From assembly GCF_003073045.1 (NCBI RefSeq), contig NC_037593.1, positions 3,649,525-3,713,524 on the forward strand: 64,000 nt of DNA, written 5' to 3'. Source of the DNA: Pomacea canaliculata. Taxonomy: Eukaryota; Mollusca; Gastropoda; Architaenioglossa; Ampullariidae. The notes below the pieces were generated by a model. That model was given only the letters and a program-made list of their open reading frames with translations. It made no database searches and was not told the origin of the DNA. The translations under genes and the position numbers were made by a program. Position 1 is the stretch's first letter. The number at the start of each line of letters is the position of its first letter. Of this stretch, positions 43,310-54,832 are shown one piece after another.

Positions 43310-43719
43310 TCAGACCCGTGGAGGGCAAACTGCGGCCCGCGGACATCTTTGGACCTGTCCGTCTGCCAAACTGTGAAGTGCACTTCTTTACATTTCTTTT
43401 TTATTCAGCCTTGGCTAATTTTGTCGACATTCATTTTATAAAGTGCAACAGCTTTAGAACTGGGCAGTCCGTAACATTATGACATCCGTAGTATAAAGAT
43501 AACAATTAACACGGCTGACAGAACATCCAGGCCGGCTGCCTTCAAAGAAAAGGCTGGTTTTAAGTTTTATTGTCAGCGAATTCAAACAGATGCACTTTAA
43601 ACAAGAAATTTGGTAAATGAACACCATCATGGAACGTGTTTTTCAGTATTTTACCGGCTCGCCGCCTGGCTTAGAATTTTGAAACCAGCCCGCAAACAGA
43701 AAAGTTTGCCCACCCCTAG
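43310..43719. mobile_element. hAT-like non-autonomous DNA transposon remnant
   Basis: The left end GGAGGGCAAACTGCGGCCCG and the right end, read on the minus strand as CTAGGGGTGGGCAAACTTTTC followed by TTTGCGGGCTGG, form the imperfect terminal inverted repeat typical of hAT elements. The 350-bp interior lacks a transposase domain. I could not find the expected 8-bp target duplication, so the exact ends are uncertain. Confidence 0.5.
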
Positions 43720-44649
43720 AAGCACAGACAGAGAACATACGTTGTCCATGTGTAACTTTGTCGGAGATATTAATAGAATTCGAAAGTCAGATGAGCAGCA
43801 GAGGTTCCCGGCAAGAGTGTGGACAGATGGCAGAAAAAATAGAAAGAGGAGGGAAGCAGTGAAGAACCGAGAGCAGGAAGGCGAGAGTTCTAATCAGTTC
43901 TTGTTTCAGTTGGAAGCCAGTGAAGAGCGGGTAGAAGTGGTGTAACATGTTTGGATTTGCAAGTTTGGTAAAGATGAGGCCTTTTTATTTTATTTTTTTT
44001 ATCTTCGCAGAGTTTTAAGCTTATTTTTGGTCATCCATTACCTGGCATCCAAACACAACACGCTGGAGGACCGATGCCGGTCAACACGACCTGACAACAT
44101 CAACACCGGATAATGACAGGTTTCCGTCCCGCTAGTTCAGATTCTTGCCACAACTTCTCCCCTACAAGTGCACAGCAAGCTGTTGCCACCGACTTGCACA
44201 GAATGTTCGAGATTTCGACTGTAGCGCTGACTAGCGGGTGAGACTTTGCGAGGACGTCTTGGGTTGCAGATGGCCATCGATCATCCGGGCATCACATGTC
44301 AAAATCCTGTTGTAAGCCGGACAACAAGATCCCGGCCCCAAGACGCAAGCTGGCGGAAATCCCTTCTTGTCTACTTGGATCCCTAAGTATATCTGTATTG
44401 ACCAAGCTGTCAGTGGTCTGACCTCTGACCTTCTGAGCTGTTCAGATGACTGCTTGTCAGCTGCTTGAGTCGTGAGCTTTATTATACTTTCGTTAGAAGC
44501 ATGATTATCTCTTCCTAGAATTGAATTTCAAAACGTGGTATAGCTACTTCCTGTCGTTTATATGAATCTGCATCTTTAAAAATCCGTTAATGAATTGTCT
44601 GTCAGCTTTGACGCCTCTCAGCAAATATCAAACGGCATAATTGTAATTA

Positions 44650-44855
44650 TAATTATAATGTTTATTTATAGAGCCCCAACTCCGCCAGAAGAACGATAGG
44701 CTCGGGTTCCTTTAAACAAATGAAGTCGCACGAGCACACACTTATCAGCAGAACTCCAGAGAAATGTGTGCCGAGGTGGAGATAAGAACTCACGACACCA
44801 GAGTCTCATGGTGACAGGCACTTTTAGCCAGTGAGCCACTCACCGTCCTGCTTGT
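44650..44855 (-). mobile_element. tRNA-like SINE, minus strand
   Basis: On the minus strand GGTGAGTGGCTCACTGGCTA (A-box region) precedes GTCGTGAGTTCTTATCTCC (B-box region). The 3' end is an AT-rich TTATAATTATAATTACAA tail. Confidence 0.55.
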
Positions 44856-45654
44856 CTCTAGCGCTTGTCGTTATTGGCCAGCAACAAAACCAACAACGAT
44901 TGCTATTAACCAAAGCCAAATTTTAAGCTGTTGAATGCTAATTGGTTTTCGAAATGTATTTAAAAACGGACAATCTGGAGCGTTAGTCTGATCTCACCCC
45001 GGAAGTAGCAGTTATAAAGCGGGATGTTAATTATTGTTCTTACAAACCTGAAAACGAGGCTGAAAAAAAAACCTCCCAGCGAATTCGCTTTTATGTGGAG
45101 AAGCTGCAAGACACAAAGGTTACAGAAGTCCTCGAGACCACAGTTGGAGGAAAATTCGTGGCACCGAACCTGATGAGGCTGGAAACACCAAGGAGGTGCT
45201 ACTGTCAACAGCCCAAGAAATTCTAGGGCGACAGGGGAATAAGGATTGGATACCCCGTCTGTGTTTAGGGGAATGGGAGGATGTTGGCTGGATCCTATGT
45301 ATCCATCCTTTTGTACAGTTATGTTACGAGAACTTTGAATTTTCTCTTGGGATCTGTCCCCATGCACGAAATACCTCAGGGACATGTACCAGGTCACTTG
45401 TTCCTACAAAGATTTATTGCTGAGGATTGAAAACCTGGCTTCCTTGTTGCCTTGTGACTCTTCGTCCTCGCTGATGAGGCCTCGGTGCAGACTGAACGCT
45501 GGAGGTAAAAGTAGACAAAAATGTTTAACCGCCCATTGGATATAACCGAATGGAGTGTTCACCCTCAAGGTGAGCAATGGTGCACGACAAGTCTGTGTCA
45601 ATCCGGTCTTTGTGTCCCACTCTGGGCTTGTAGCCAAATAAAGCAAATAAAAAG

Positions 45655-45785
45655 TAAAGTGCTCTCTCTCTCTAGCACGTGGTTCTTCTGTGCACGTGGC
45701 ACTTGTTCACAGGGTCGGCCGCTTTCCTGTCATGTACTCTTAGTTGCTGGATCGGTGTAAAAAGCCACTCTGCCACCACCCGCTC
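45655..45785 (+). mobile_element. SINE family 1, 3' part
   Basis: It matches the 3' half of the copy at 29240: GTTCTTCTGTGCACGTGGCA corresponds to its GTGGCATCTG block, and CTTAGTTGCTGGATCGGTGT to its CTTAGCTGCTGGCTCGGCAT. A tRNA-like stretch upstream (45540-45640) may be the rest of the element. Confidence 0.55.
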
Positions 45786-46974
45786 TCTTTCAAAACCTCT
45801 ACACACACACACTTACCTACAAACTCACCTGCTTGCATACACCCTACTTATGCGTATACACACACACACACACAAAACAAAACAAAACACACACACAACC
45901 GTCAACACCTCGTCTGTCGATGAGAACAGACATCAGACCAACGTTGAGAGCGAGGAGAGACCAGGATGAAAGTTCAGTTTTAAACTCCATGTCCCTGACC
46001 TGAGGACAAACTCAACAGTAGGTGTTGTGACGTCAACATAAGGTAACGGAAATGACTGACGTAGGTCACGTAGGACGCCAAAGGTCAGAGTTCGCACACA
46101 CACCCCGAACCACAATCCGCAGCCCAAACACAACATACAACCCGGAACACACTCCATAGCAAATGTAGTTCCAGCACATCCAACAGACGGCGCCAGTCGC
46201 ACTGGAACGATGACTGAGCCAGCACGCGCAAAAGTTCACTGATCAACAAAGGTCAAGCGGACGCGAAGCTCTCGGATCGATTCTCCTCATGAACCGTATT
46301 CCTCCCCTTGATTCATTTGATGAAATGGGAGGTGGAGGTGGTAGGCTGGGGTTGGGGGTAGGACACTGAACGACCTTTGTCCGCCCGGTGCTCTCCCTGT
46401 TGAAGGGAGAGAGCAGAATGCCGCACTGGGTTCTTGTACAGAAACTGTGTTTTGCTAATGGCGAGGGCCTTGTTTTTCTAGGGGGAGACCTGCCCCCGAT
46501 TAAAAATAAAAAAGCAAAGTAACGACAGGTGTAATGCGTGCGCAATATCGGGTCGGCTGGTTGCTTGGTTGGTTTCTTCGAAAAAAGAAAGAATTCACGA
46601 ACATTGACATCAGAAGCTAAAGGGTGAGGAAACTGAAAGACGGGGAGACAGTCTTGGACGGTCGGTCCTGAGAATAAGTCACACGATAAGTCACCCAGGG
46701 ATAAATTCACGACCCAAAAGATCAGGCCTGAACCTATGTCTTTACGACCCTCGGTGTAATGCTGACAGGAGCTCTGCTTCCGGTCTACTCCTAGGCTTTT
46801 GATTGGTCAGTTCGTCTGGAGGGAGAAATATTTTCGCCTATTGGTCAATTCTCGTTTAATGTCGGGATATCCTCGGGATAACATTCCTAGGGCTCATGAA
46901 CTTTCGTTTCAACCAGGTCTTCAACAGGTGAACATTGTATGCAAATCTCTCTTCTTCCTTATCCTTCTTTTCTG

Positions 46975-47035
46975 TCACTTGTACTTCCGCGGCTTCAGGA
47001 CTGATCCCAGCTTCCCAACAGCTCAAAGGCACTTC
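46975..47035 (+). repeat. Related 60-bp block, copy 1
   Basis: Shares TGTACTTCCG, CTGATCCCAGC, TCCCA, CAG and TCAAAGGCA in order with 47815-47885. Both are preceded by pyrimidine tracts, and both can be read as LIPASQQ(L/V)KG in the + frame. Confidence 0.55.
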
Positions 47036-47502
47036 CAATATTTTATATACATATAACATTACTCGAGAAAACTCTGCAGAGAACCTAAGCCTGTTGTAGG
47101 CGTTTTCAAGTGTAAGACCTTCTCGTATGATGAGGATGATCAGTGTCTCACTCGTTAGAAGTTAGAAGTGAGAAGCCCCATGAACACACAAAAGTAGTTT
47201 GAATTTGAATACAAAATTCTGTTAGATCACTACGCGTGCACACACACACACACACGAACACAGGAGATGCGACAGCTCGTCACATTCTCTCTCTCACACA
47301 CACACACACGTGCAAACACACTTTTGACTGGTGGAGTGGTCTAGTACTTACCAACATACACATGAGGGCAACAAGAATGAGTGCCAGTCACGGCCTGTAT
47401 ATATCTATATCAATGACTTTGTTCCCCAGTCGCTCTCTCTCTCTCTCTGTGAATGCGGATGTATTTGTATGCACTACAACCTTTAGTCTTGTGTCTCCCC
47501 GC

Positions 47503-47613
47503 GGACGTGCACAGGTGGACTGCCGTCTGTCTGCCGAGACCAACGCTTAGTCTCTTGCCGCTGTTAGTCTCGGCGAGCCTCAACAAAGAATGTGACTAAA
47601 CCGGAAGCTTTGT
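47503..47613 (+). repeat. Hairpin-bearing repeat, copy B
   Basis: Second copy of the 39571 repeat. Stem arms lie at 47533-47544 and 47563-47574 with one C-A mismatch. The loop is 18 nt instead of 26. The flanks AGGTGGACTGC, CTGTCTGTCTGCCGAGAC and CCGGAAGCTTTGTA are retained. Confidence 0.75.
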
Positions 47614-47814
47614 ATATGCATATCTAGGTTCACCATCTAGATGACGACCCACATTGAATAACTCAAATTCTCTTTCTCTCTTTCTCTCATATCAACGCAC
47701 TACTTTGTGTGCGGACTGACCCAACATCCGCGTGTACACGCAGCAAGTTCAGACATCACTATGACAACTACTAACACCCACCACCCCTTTATCCGTCGCT
47801 ATCTCTCTCTCACA

Positions 47815-47985
47815 TGTTGTACTTCCGTTGAAAGACTGATCCCAGCCTCCCAGCAGGTCAAAGGCAGGTCTCAGCACTTCATGATCAACGTCTCTGCTTC
47901 CGGCCACCCATCTGATGCTCCAGTGCACGTGAAAGTTCACGACCTCTTCGTCTCCTACTGCAAGCACGCGCACTGCAAGGGGTAG
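47815..47985 (+). repeat. Related 60-bp block, copy 2, in a short open frame
   Basis: Counterpart of 46975-47035. The open frame running through it continues past the shared part for about 34 residues, including a DLFVSYCKHAHCKG end before TAG. I do not recognise it as a protein family and would not call a gene on this evidence. Confidence 0.35.
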
Positions 47986-48053
47986 AAGGGGTGGGGGACT
48001 CTCTAACATCTATTTCGCAGCATTCTTCTGTTTCTGTGACATTCTAGAGACTT

Positions 48054-48112
48054 TGTCTATCAGTCTCTCTGTCTGTCTGCCTGTCTGTCTGTCTGTCTGC
48101 CTGTCTGTCTAA
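48054..48112. repeat. (CTGT)n microsatellite
   Basis: About fourteen imperfect CTGT/CTGC units just upstream of the PEP mutase first exon. Confidence 0.85.
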
Positions 48113-48312
48113 ATCCATGTTTTGTGTTCTGTGCGTGTATTACCTGTTCAGTTAGCTGTCTAATTAGCTGTGTTCAGTCTAATTAGCTGTGTTCAGTCTA
48201 GTTATGTCTGGCTGCCTGGTTGTTTTGTTATATACAAAAAGGAATTTTTTCTCCCATTTTCCAGCAAAGCGGGTCACGTGTTTCAAGTGTCAGGAGCGGC
48301 ATTACGTGACGA

Positions 48313-51300
48313 ATGGCGGCGAAAAGGTGAGTTGTTGACAGCTTGTCACTCGTCAACACAAACACACACTATGGAACTTTATACAAAACATCCATATGAG
48401 TGGTGACATGAAATTTGGCGAATCTGTGTTAATATGTGTGTTGTATGTGAAGTTGGACACATCACCCAGACAAGTAGAGAAGGACAGGAAGACTCGCTCT
48501 CTCCCTCTGTGTGTGTACACGTGCGTGCGCCGGTCTGTGCCAAGGATATATCCAACAAAGAACATGCAGCTGTCTCCCTCTCCAAGCAGTTTTTCTTCTT
48601 TACTGCCCTCTCGTTGTGAGTGAGGGGCAGCGGTGTCCCCAGGTAGCTGTCAGGATCATGGATTAATTAAGTCTGAGAAGTTACGGCCATTGCAAACTAA
48701 TGTTTACTGCGGACATCGCATGCTCACCTCCCTGCCCGTCCTCTCAACCCTTTGCCTGTTGTCTTTATACAGGCGGTAATAAACCTAGTATTCACGCGCT
48801 AACGTATGTAATCAGGAGATCAAGCACACACACGCACATAGGTAATCAGGCACGCACGTGCACATAATCAGATGCTCACAGGGGTCATAGGGCATGCACT
48901 TACACAAGCTATCTTCCACAATTGCGCGTTCACGCACACACTCACTCGGATGCATGGTCATGAAGTTCACTAATTCATTGAATTAAATTAAACAGTGCAA
49001 GCCTTTGAAGAGTCATAGGTCCCGACATTTTAAAAAAAACCTATAATGAGCGAACATAAACCTGTCCTTCCTTGCTGGCCACACCTGTGATCAACGACAG
49101 ACACAAGGTTTATGGAAATCAGTGTGTATAATTTTATTCCCTTAATTCTCTTTTCGCCCAAGCTGTCTGTGTGTAGGGGGAGGAATCTGGAGGGTAAGAA
49201 AGTAGAAAAGACAGGTAAATGGGACGCCAGGTGTCGTTAACGGGCGACCTCGTGAACCTTTGTGAAGGCTGATCGATGACAGGTTGACATCCACACGTTT
49301 ACACTTTACCTGTGACTGGAGGTTGTATGGCCTCCGACTTACCCCGCAGCCACATTTACAGGAACAAAAATCATTCAGTTAATCTGTTTTAGAATATTTT
49401 TTAAAAGAAAGTCTGCAGGGGAGAATTTTAAGGAAGTCCTGGTTTTTTTTGTTTTTTGTTTGTTTTTTTCTCTCTCTCTCTCTACCATACCTCCTACTAT
49501 CCATATTTCGTCAAGCCTTTGCAGAAGCGAAGACGAGGGGACGGTTGGGAAAACAGAAAACGTGAGAATAATTAAATTTTAAAGGATATATCGGTTTAAT
49601 AGGCATATTTGTTGTTTTCATGCCTTTTTTTCTCGCAGGAAATCCCCGGTCGGTCAAGAGCTGTTGAGAATAATTTTAGAGTTTTTTATTTGTGTCCAGA
49701 AATCAACCCGGCTGAAGAAAATGCTGCTGTCCTCAGACCTGGAGTTTCTGATGGAAGCCCACAGTGGCATCAGCGCCCGCATCGCAGACGAAGCAGGTGA
49801 GTGCAGCCATCCCACCTGAATCATCTCCCCCTGCCACAGCACAATTCTCTCCCTTACCCTTTCAACAAGCCGACACGGCTGAACAAAGCAGACAATGACA
49901 GCCAGAGGCACTTGACACAGAGAAGAAAGGGAGAGGATTAAATTAAACAGAAGATGAAAGGGGCGAGAATGAAGGACAACAAATAAACAGAGAAAAATAA
50001 TATGGTCAAAGAAGAACATCTGCAAACACGCATGGTCTGTTACCATGGGGCATTCACAACAACGTCATTAAATATTTACCCGGTTAATTGTGTGCTTTAC
50101 TCTTTGGCCTATTAAAATTTTTATAACCCCCTCCATTCAAGGGAAAAAACTACAAACGAAGAGTTTTCAAAACTTCTTCAAATAATTTGTATGGACAGCG
50201 CTAAAGTTTTGTTGCTTTATGTATACCCACGGTGCTAGGTAGCTTTGCCTTAGTGAGAACAACAGGAGGTGATGCAAGTTCCCACTGGTTGTAAAAAGTT
50301 ATTTTTTTTTAATGATTGGGTAAAGCTCAGTGCACGATACTCTTTCTTCAAATCTGGGTAAGTATTCCGCTTCCATTCTCGATATGCAGGCCTACAAACA
50401 TTGCTATGTACAAAATGCAGTCCAGGTTGTGACCTCACCTTTGTACAGAGTTACACCTAATTAGCATGAGGTCCTAGCTCCCCCATTGACTGAGACCTTC
50501 ACATCCTATACATATCCAAGTACAATCCTGACGTCAGTGCTGCTGACCACCTTCTGCGCATAGTGATGTTTGAGGGCATGTATCTCGAGAACAGAAGAAG
50601 GGTGTTTGGGGTGTGTCGGGTGGAATAGCATTGTGCATCTAGCTTTATTGTTAGACAAATTGACATCTTACGAGTCCCTTAAATAATGAACAATTAATTG
50701 AACAACTAATTAATGAACAACTAACCCTGTGATTGGAAGGTTTCAAAGGAATCTGGGCCAGTGGTCTGTCCATATCAACACAGCTAGGAGTGCGCGACAG
50801 CAACGAGGCGTCGTGGACACAAGTGCTGGACGTGCTGGAGTTCATGAACGACGCTTGTGATGTCCCCATCCTCGTGGACGCCGACACAGGCTACGGCAAC
50901 TTCAACAACGCCCGGCGGCTGGTCCGAAAACTTGAAGAGCGTGGAATTGCGGGTACTTATGTCCAGGGGTATTTTGTGGATGTGGCGCCAATGATTTTTT
51001 GAGGTTTTTTCGGAAATGATTGAATGATAGAGTCTGGGTGATTGAGTGCTTAAGTCTGGGTGAATGTCTGTCAGCAAGAGAAAGAAATGAGTGGAGGGGA
51101 GAGAGAGAGGAAGAGAAGAAGAAAATCTGTCATTGTACATGATAAATTTTCTGGTGACATTTACACGAACTTCTTTTGTAACACCAGAGGACTCAGAAGA
51201 GTACCTTGTTAATAAGGAGTACTTTATTAAGCAATGAAATGAAATAGCATTTACAACTGCGGGGTTTGTTTGTTTGTAGAAGAGAACAAAAGAGTGTGAG

Positions 51301-53007
51301 CTTTTTTTAAAAAAAAAATAGAGATTAAATAGGGAACCACTTGTCTAGGTGCTGCTGTGGAGGACAAATTATTTCCAAAGACAAACTCCTTACTGGATGG
51401 ACGGCAACAACCCCTGGCAGACATCAAGGAATTTTCTCTTAAAATAAAGGTATATTTCCTAAAACCTGCTAGCTTTGAGGCCTGTAATGTCTTAGAGACC
51501 ATGTGTAATAACTAAGTGCTTTAGTCACAGCCACACTTAAAGCAGTTTTAATATTTATGGTTGTGGAGGTAAAATACTTCACCTTTCATAGTTTATTATT
51601 GTCTGTAGTGGTTTTAAATGCGTTACTTAGTTTCTTTATATTGAAACAACATACTGTTTCTCCTTTTTTTTTTACAAAGTACAGCCAACATTTTTTTTTG
51701 AAAGAAATATGCTTTTCAGTTTCTAAACCTGTCACAGACTTGTGTATCGCAACAAGAAGACGAAAGTAGATGATGTCAATAGGTCATAGTTTCCTACCCT
51801 TGTGATTAAGTCGTCAGCAAACACTATCAATCTAACCCTATAAAAATCATTAATATTTACAGTACACCCGTGACTGTAACTAATGAAGACTCTCTACAAA
51901 CTAAGTATTGAGTGTAAATAAAATATTTGGATTGTTTGCAGGCCATGAAGGACACGGCTCGTGACCCTGATTTCTGTGTAGTGGCGCGGGTTGAAGCCCT
52001 GATAGCAGGCTGGAGCATGGAGGAAGCCCTTAAACGGGCTGATGCATTCCTGGAGGCTGGAGCAGATGCCATTCTGATGCACAGCAAACGGAAAGATCCC
52101 TCTCAGATAGAGGAGTTCATGAAGCTGTGGAACAACAAGGTCGGTTCATTTGTGTGCTTGCAAGAAATATAGGTGTGTGCGTGCGTGTGAGAAAGAGAGA
52201 TGGAGTTATGCTCTCCTGTTTTTTTTTTACTTGACTAAATCCTTGAATTACATTCCATAGTAATTGTTAATGACAATGATGATTTATTCATTGACCAGAC
52301 ACCAAAAGAGCTCCATGAATATTTATAATTATGGAATTCCAGAGTTAAGTGTTTTTCTGTGGAAAGATAGGTTTACATGACGAATACTTATAATTTCTTA
52401 TACAAGTGTACCATTGTTTTGGTGAGTAAAAATGTGACTTATTTTCCCAAACATCAGGGGCCTGTTGTCTTGGTACCCACAACCTATTACACAACACCAA
52501 CAGATAAGTTTCGAGAATGGGGTGCATCAGTAATCATCTGGGCCAACCACTCTGTGCGGGCATCAGTTCTGGCCATGCAAAATTTGACCTCGAAAATCTA
52601 CCGTGATCAGTCAGTGGCTAACGTGGAAAAAGAGGTATAAACATATCAAGCTTCAGGACTTAGAATATATATTCAACCACGAAATATACTGCTTTTTTAA
52701 AACCATTTTATGCAAAGTTGAAAGTCACCAATAATCATTTGTAATAAACTTTGCTTCTTTTGCAGACAGTTAAAGGTATTCAATCAATGGAACTGTTTCA
52801 ATAACCTGAGATGTCACCTGCTTGCACAACAGCACACAATAATAAACTATTATAAATGGTTTTATGATAATCAGGATTTTTTTCTTTTAGTTCTTCCTAT
52901 CTTTTAATTTTTTTGCCTGCAGATTGCCACTGTAAAAGAGCTATTTCCGGCTGACACGTGACGATGAACTGAAAGAAGCAGAGGAAAAATATCTTCCCAA
53001 AGCTTAG
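48313..53007 (+). CDS. pepM: Phosphoenolpyruvate phosphomutase (PEP mutase)
   Basis: It isomerises phosphoenolpyruvate to phosphonopyruvate, the C-P bond-forming first step of phosphonate (2-aminoethylphosphonate) synthesis. Seven exons: 48313-48326, 49639-49796, 50740-50952, 51349-51449, 51942-52139, 52458-52634, 52923-53007. Exon 1 is only 14 nt (ATGGCGGCGAAAAG, then GTGAGT); it joins exon 2 in frame. All catalytic residues known from Mytilus PEP mutase are present at a constant offset of 19: Asp77, Asp104, Asp106, Glu133, Lys139, Asn141, Arg178, His209. Motifs are [35 protein letters not shown] and ILMHSK. The last exon has one extra C at 52947-52948: as written it stops at 52959-52961 after KELFPADT (299 residues), whereas family similarity (RDDEL, EEKYLPK) resumes in the next frame and ends with TAG at 53005. 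This is a sequencing error or a real C-terminal truncation. Confidence 0.92.
50310..50640. mobile_element. Palindromic MITE-like element, copy P3, in a PEP mutase intron
   Basis: Its left end (TTCTCGATATGCAGGCCTAC) is mirrored on the opposite strand near its right end (TTCTCGAGATACATGCCCTC). The interior AGTTACACCTAATTAGCATG and CCCCCATTGACTGAG match P1 in inverse orientation. It lies in intron 2 of PEP mutase. Ends are approximate. Confidence 0.55.
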
Positions 53008-53681
53008 CAAACATCATCTCAAAACTTATATTAAAAACTGCTTAGAGTTTGGATCAGCAGCCAAAAGCTGGGTTTGATTTTAGAACGGAAAAAACCCCAA
53101 GCATGTACAGATCTAACGCTATTTAAAAAAAAACCCTGAGGCATATGCAATGGTGATAATGGAAATGTCAGAATACATATTGTTTCTCCTTTTGTGAAGA
53201 CATTTATGCTGGAGCCATAGTTATGAAGTGAGGGTAAGTCATTGTCACGGAGCAAAATGGAGAAATTAAGGGTGTCTTCTTGTGTTGTGAAGTGGTCTTC
53301 AAAGCCAGTAGGTGTTTATTCTATTTTACCTTATAACATCTTTGCTACTGCTTTGTAATTATGACTCTAAAGGAAAAGCAATATCAGTGAATTCTGGACT
53401 ATGCTTCATCTCTATGGAGACAAAACTCCGATGCTCTTGATTTCCTCATGTTGCCCTTGGGCAACAACTTATTCTCACTAATAACTATACCCTGGCAGAA
53501 ACAGGATCAAAATTTTAACATTCCAGTTCTGTTTGTGTATTTACTTTATGTCAAAACTACATCTACCACCATCTGAGAAGTCAAGGGGAGAGAATTGTTT
53601 TCTTTTATTTTCCCAACACTCATTCAATACCTAGTATTTCTTATGCACATTAAAAAAAAAAAAATTTTCATTGATGGAACA

Positions 53682-53687
53682 AATAAA
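53682..53687 (+). terminator. Candidate poly(A) signal of PEP mutase
   Basis: AATAAA about 675 nt after the family-consistent stop. No nearer canonical signal was noticed, so the 3' UTR may be long. Confidence 0.35.
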
Positions 53688-54832
53688 TGCGAAAAGAGCC
53701 ACTTCAGTATTGAAATGTATGCACTTAGACTACCATAAAACAGGAGCACTTGATTCCTCTAATACAAGATGTTATACATTTGAGTAGCATGGTATCCGAC
53801 AGATGTGATGTGAGGTGATATGGCATCATATATGATATGAGGGCTAATGTAAGGCAGTAAAACATGCATGCAAGTGTGTTTGTTGCACATGAAATACTTG
53901 ATCGGAATAAAGAACAAAAGGAAATCATGGGAAATAAAAGAAGAAATGGATGTTAACATAGGAGATCAAACTTTGAGAAGAGTTGGGCAAGTTGGGCAAA
54001 CAAAAATAAGTATTATCAGGAAGGACTATCCTATGGGGATAGTAAGGCTATCCAGTTAATAAGCTTGCATGGTAGCCCTCTGTAGTACTTTGTAAATGAC
54101 AATTGTAAAGTCTGTATTAATTTAATTTAATTTTATTTTATTTTAGTCCATCATGAGGAAGAAAACTTTTGATGCATTTATTGGTAAATAATGGTTCTAC
54201 ACACAGTGTAGTTTGTTGTAAGTTGTGTTGCAGAATTTTTAGGGTTCTCGATAGGTAGACCACAACATTTGTTAGCAGATGTACTAAAGTCTTTACTTCT
54301 AATAAAGCTAATTTTACCAGAGCAGTAGCACAAGCATAAGAATGAAATATTATTTCAGGACTGTTATTTTAGCAACATTTCAATCAACTCACAGGTCTGT
54401 AGAGTCTATGTCAAAATACTACCAGCAGTGTACTTGACTATGTTCATTATGTGTATACTGTTATTCTCAAATTCTTTACACATATTGGACCAAGGATGCG
54501 TATAGGATATAACAAAAAGAAAAAGGGCAATCTTGGTGTATTAATTCACAGAACAGTTTACAAAAGATGTATCTCACACAGTGGAGTCTTACTTTACCAT
54601 CAGCCCTTTTATATATGTGTATAAACTATTTTTTTTTTTTTACCTCAAACATTCTGTATATTCTCACAGGTCAAAGTGAACACTATATGAGCTGTGTTTG
54701 ACAGTTTGAAAAGTCAGTTTTGTGCTTTATTGTATTTTGTTGCATCTAATATACCAGATCCTTCTCATGATGGCAGATGCCCTCATGTGTATATGTCAGA
54801 TATCGTAAGCTGAGAAAGAAATTCGACTCAAA

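Larger units (their letters stand above)
43720..48312. other. Spacer upstream of PEP mutase, no supported gene
   Basis: It contains SINE fragments, CA and CT microsatellites (45857-45898, 47239-47255, 47289-47309), hairpin repeat copy B and a pair of related 60-bp blocks at 46975 and 47815. Open frames here have no recognised domain. Confidence 0.45.

Noticed and set aside
45679-45969. Plus-strand open frame of 96 codons
   Set aside because: It runs through a SINE fragment and a CA microsatellite.
46243-46710. 155-codon minus-strand open frame
   Set aside because: No recognisable domain, proline-rich low complexity, and no splice or promoter context.
40168-49796. Orphan exon at 40168 as an alternative first exon of PEP mutase
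   Set aside because: Its phase does not match exon 2; the joined frame meets a stop at once.
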